Shown piece by piece: positions 40,031-42,737 of a stretch of 42,737 nt of DNA. Numbering within the stretch: position 1 is the first letter of the stretch; each line of letters opens with the position of its first letter. The notes under the pieces were generated by a model that saw nothing but the letters and a program-made list of their open reading frames with translations, had not been told where the DNA came from and did not search any database. A program made the translations under genes and the position numbers. Origin of the DNA: Paracoccus binzhouensis. Its GTDB lineage: Bacteria > Pseudomonadota > Alphaproteobacteria > Rhodobacterales > Rhodobacteraceae. The stretch lies in contig NZ_JAEHFP010000027.1 of assembly GCF_016446475.1 (NCBI RefSeq), forward strand, positions 1 through 42,737. The letters are read 5' to 3'.

Positions 40031-40058
40031 AAAAGGGCGACGCCGGTCGGCATCGCCC
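40031..40058 (-). terminator. Rho-independent terminator of clpA
   Basis: On the minus strand GGGCGATGCC, a GACC loop and GGCGTCGCCC form a 10-bp stem with one T-G pair, followed by TTTT (40034-40031). It begins 12 bases after the clpA stop. Confidence 0.8.
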
Positions 40059-40069
40059 CTGGGGCTGGA

Positions 40070-42391
40070 TCAGTCGGCCGTCAGCAGCGGCGGCTTGGAA
40101 TTGCTGATCTTGGGCGTCTCGGGGCCGGTGATGTCGAAGACCGGCTTGTCGTCCTCGATCCGCACCCGCACCACGCCGCCCTTGGTCAGGCGACCGAACA
40201 GCAGTTCCTCGGCCAGCGGCTTCTTGATCGATTCCTGGATCACCCGGCCCAGCGGGCGGGCGCCCATCTTCTCGTCATAGCCGCGTTCGGCCAGCCAGTC
40301 GGCGGCTTCGGGCGTCAGCTCGATATGCACGCCGCGGTCGATCAGCTGCGCTTCCAGTTGCAGCACGAATTTCTCGACCACATGGACGACCACCTCGCGC
40401 GAGAGTGGCGCGAAGCTGATCACCGCATCCAGCCGGTTGCGGAATTCGGGCGTGAAGGTGCGCTCGATGGCGGCGGTATCCTCGCCCTCGCGGCGGTCGC
40501 GACCGAAACCGAAGGCGGCCTTGGCCTGATCCGCGGCGCCGGCGTTCGAGGTCATGATCAGGATCACGTTGCGGAAATCCACCTGCCGGCCGTTATGGTC
40601 GGTCAGCTTGCCGTGGTCCATGACCTGCAGCAGGATGTTGTAGACATCCGGATGCGCCTTTTCGATCTCGTCCAGCAGCAGCACGCAATGCGGATGCTGG
40701 TCCACGCCATCGGTCAGAAGCCCGCCCTGATCGAAGCCGACATAGCCCGGAGGCGCGCCGATCAGCCGGCTGACCGCGTGCTTCTCCATGTATTCGGACA
40801 TGTCGAAGCGCAGCAGTTCCACCCCCAGCGACGAAGCGAGCTGCTTGGCGACCTCGGTCTTGCCGACGCCGGTCGGGCCCGCGAACAGGTAATTGCCGAT
40901 CGGCTTTTCGGGTTCGCGCAACCCGGCCCGGGCCAGCTTGATCGAGGATGCCAGCGCCTCGATCGCCTTGTCCTGGCCGAAGACCAGCCGCTTCAGCGTC
41001 GCTTCCAGGTCCTTCAGCACCGCCGCGTCGTCCTTGGAGACGCTTTTCGGCGGGATGCGGGCGATCTTGGCGACGATGGCCTCGATCTCCTTGGGGCCGA
41101 TGGTCTTGCGGCGCTTGCTTTCGGCGACCAGATGCTGCGCGGCGCCGGCCTCGTCGATCACGTCGATGGCGCTGTCGGGCAGCTTGCGGTCGTTGATGTA
41201 GCGCGAGGCCAGTTCCACCGCCGACTTGATCGCATCATTGGTATAGCGCAGGTCGTGGTGCTTTTCGAAGCTGGGCTTGAGGCCCATCAGGATCTTGACC
41301 GCATCCGGCACCGAAGGTTCGTTCACGTCGATCTTCTGGAAGCGGCGCGACAGCGCGCGGTCCTTCTCGAAATGCTGGCGGAACTCCTTGTAGGTGGTCG
41401 AGCCCATGCAGCGCAGCTTGCCGCCGGCCAGCGCCGGTTTCAGCAGGTTCGAGGCGTCCATCGCGCCCCCGGAAGTCGCGCCGGCGCCGATCACGGTATG
41501 GATCTCGTCGATGAACAGGATGGCGTCGGGATGCTCTTCCAGCTCCTTGACCACGGCCTTCAGCCGCTCCTCGAAATCGCCGCGATAGCGGGTGCCGGCC
41601 AGCAGCGCGCCCATGTCGAGCGAGAAGATGGTCGAGCCGGCCAGCACGTCCGGCGTCTCGCCCCGGGTGATCTTCAGCGCCAGCCCCTCGGCGATGGCGG
41701 TCTTGCCGACGCCGGGATCGCCCACCAGCAGCGGGTTGTTCTTGCGCCGGCGGCACAGCACCTGGATGCAGCGCTCGACCTCGTCGGCGCGGCCGATCAG
41801 CGGGTCCACGTCGCCCTTGCTGGCCTTCTTGTTCAGGTCCACGCAATATTTCGACAGCGCGGATTCGTCCTTGGCCTGGGCCTGTTCGGCCTGGACCTGC
41901 TCGCCCTGCTGCTCGGCGCCCTGGACCGGACGGTTTTCCGAGAAGGAGGGGTTCTTGGCGACGCCATGGGCGATGAAGTTCACCGCGTCATAGCGGGTCA
42001 TGTCCAGTTCCTGCAGGAAGAAGGCGGCGTTCGATTCCCGCTCGGCGAAGATGGCGACGAGGACGTTGGCGCCCGTCACCTCGGTCCGGCCCGAGCTTTG
42101 GACATGGATCGCCGCGCGCTGGATCACGCGCTGGAAGGCGGCGGTGGGGACGGCCTCGGAACCCTCGACATCGGTGATGAGGGTCGAAAGGTCGTCCTCG
42201 ATGAACTCGACCAGCATACGGCGCAACTCGTCCAGATCGACATTGCAAGCCCGCATCACCTTCACGGCATCGGGCTCCTCCGTCAGCGCGAGCAGCAGGT
42301 GCTCGAGCGTGGCAAGCTCATGGCGATGTTCGTTGGCCAGCGCGAGCGCGGCATGGATGGCCTGTTCCAGGGAGGTCGAAAAGGACGGCAC
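40070..42391 (-). CDS. clpA: ATP-dependent Clp protease ATP-binding subunit ClpA
   Basis: A 773-residue AAA+ unfoldase that feeds proteins into ClpP. The N-terminal double Clp_N domain (about 1-140, [33 protein letters not shown] in parts) binds the adaptor ClpS. D1 has Walker [14 protein letters not shown] near 223 and Walker [15 protein letters not shown] near 288; D2 has Walker [14 protein letters not shown] near 505 and [16 protein letters not shown] near 570. The ClpP-docking loop is the [12 protein letters not shown] region near 630, in the place of the E. coli IGL loop. The C-terminal D2-small domain ends with PLAEELLFG. clpS, often directly upstream, is not found in the 266 bases before it. 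Confidence 0.97.
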   Translation of the reverse strand: MPSFSTSLEQAIHAALALANEHRHELATLEHLLLALTEEPDAVKVMRACNVDLDELRRMLVEFIEDDLSTLITDVEGSEAVPTAAFQRVIQRAAIHVQSSGRTEVTGANVLVAIFAERESNAAFFLQELDMTRYDAVNFIAHGVAKNPSFSENRPVQGAEQQGEQVQAEQAQAKDESALSKYCVDLNKKASKGDVDPLIGRADEVERCIQVLCRRRKNNPLLVGDPGVGKTAIAEGLALKITRGETPDVLAGSTIFSLDMGALLAGTRYRGDFEERLKAVVKELEEHPDAILFIDEIHTVIGAGATSGGAMDASNLLKPALAGGKLRCMGSTTYKEFRQHFEKDRALSRRFQKIDVNEPSVPDAVKILMGLKPSFEKHHDLRYTNDAIKSAVELASRYINDRKLPDSAIDVIDEAGAAQHLVAESKRRKTIGPKEIEAIVAKIARIPPKSVSKDDAAVLKDLEATLKRLVFGQDKAIEALASSIKLARAGLREPEKPIGNYLFAGPTGVGKTEVAKQLASSLGVELLRFDMSEYMEKHAVSRLIGAPPGYVGFDQGGLLTDGVDQHPHCVLLLDEIEKAHPDVYNILLQVMDHGKLTDHNGRQVDFRNVILIMTSNAGAADQAKAAFGFGRDRREGEDTAAIERTFTPEFRNRLDAVISFAPLSREVVVHVVEKFVLQLEAQLIDRGVHIELTPEAADWLAERGYDEKMGARPLGRVIQESIKKPLAEELLFGRLTKGGVVRVRIEDDKPVFDITGPETPKISNSKPPLLTAD

Positions 42392-42657
42392 TTCAAGCTC
42401 CTGTCAGTCGGCTGGCGGTATGGGCCGCCAGATTTAGCGGTCCACCTGACCAGACTGTCACGATACAGTTAAGAATCGGTGGATTTTCGCGCAATTCAAG
42501 CGGTATTTGCTTTCGCCCGTGCCGAATTTCCGGTGGTTGAGGCAGATGTGATGATCGGGTGAGGAAATTTCAAGCATCGGATCCCTGCCGGCCACGCTTG
42601 GCAAACGAATGTCGCGGCAATGCAGAATCCCCTTGCCCCGATGCCCGGCGGCCTAGG
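42392..42657. other. clpA upstream region, no gene recognised
   Basis: This stretch between the clpA start and the IS5-type fragment is moderately AT-rich at 42455-42515, where a clpA promoter is expected, but no convincing -35/-10 pair was found. There is no ClpS-like reading frame. The right part (42600-42657) may already belong to the end of the insertion sequence. Confidence 0.4.
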
Positions 42658-42737
42658 TCATGTTGACAAATGGCGAAGCCAGAGCCTGATGCAGGCGATG
42701 TCGATGAAGCCGAGGAAACTGTCTGCGGTTTTGTCGT
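42658..42737 (-). mobile_element. IS5-family transposase, C-terminal end, running off the window
   Basis: From the window edge the minus strand reads 25 codons, KTADSFLGFIDIACIRLWLR then HLST and a TGA at 42660-42658. This is the familiar C-terminus of IS5-type transposases (IS427/IS1248-like, usual form SFLGFIHIAAIRLWLR). Whether the element is intact cannot be seen. Its terminal inverted repeat should lie a few tens of bases to the left of 42658, but no repeat could be matched without the other end. Confidence 0.75.

Overview
The window reads as chromosome of a high-GC alphaproteobacterium, most likely Paracoccus or a close Rhodobacteraceae relative. The grounds are strongly GC-biased third codon positions, dense ATGA-overlapping operons, a TRAP/ABC-style catabolic lifestyle, a HemB of the zinc-independent type, a membrane protein of the family often labelled 'component of SufBCD complex' beside mfd, and a GC-rich stem-loop intergenic repeat of a kind common in Rhodobacterales. 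No rRNA, tRNA or CRISPR was seen. The taxon is an inference from gene content, not a database match.

Layout. (1) 1-2863: end of an iron-siderophore import operon (FhuB-like permease, FhuC-like ATPase) plus a fused exporter-type ABC protein. (2) 2954-3184: small XRE regulator with a palindromic AT-rich operator/promoter. (3) 3437-9421: a catabolic module with a NitT/TauT-type ABC transporter, a LysR regulator, a family III CoA-transferase and an HMG-CoA-lyase-like enzyme. Its two operons carry near-identical promoter boxes. A small aldehyde dehydrogenase scar follows at 9474. (4) 17187-9694 (minus): a six-gene operon for hydroxy-acid use, with an FAD D-hydroxyacid dehydrogenase, PotD/PotA-type transporter parts, a fused PotB-PotC permease, a DapA-family lyase and an FMN L-hydroxyacid oxidase. 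It diverges from a ProC-like reductase and an XRE-cupin regulator. (5) 19017-20960: a degraded stretch holding an IS110-family transposase remnant, a collapsed beta-propeller pseudogene, one intact cupin gene, an aminoglycoside 3-N-acetyltransferase fragment and a frameshifted IS701-family transposase. (6) 20980-32338: a nitrogen/amino-compound locus with a MocR regulator and taurine:pyruvate-type aminotransferase on the minus strand, and divergently a LIV-type ABC transporter, M20 amidase, M81 (MlrC-like) hydrolase and a GntR/FCD regulator. (7) 32413-42391: housekeeping genes ssb, lytic transglycosylase, SYLF lipoprotein, hemB, a membrane protein, mfd and clpA. (8) 42658-42737: C-terminus of an IS5-family transposase running off the window.

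How they work together. Three separate accessory modules each pair an importer with two to four enzymes and a local regulator: (3) CoA activation then lyase cleavage of a branched hydroxy-dicarboxylate such as citramalate or 3-hydroxy-3-methylglutarate; (4) oxidation of both enantiomers of a 2-hydroxy acid linked to a 2-oxo acid aldolase/dehydratase; (6) hydrolysis of an N-acyl/N-carbamoyl compound followed by omega-transamination. The substrates are inferred. The most checkable new signals are the twin promoters at 3437 and 7198, the CTATACGTATAG operator at 24167, the perfect 14-bp hairpin between the aminotransferase and mocR genes, and the 56-bp duplication split by 18 G after mfd.
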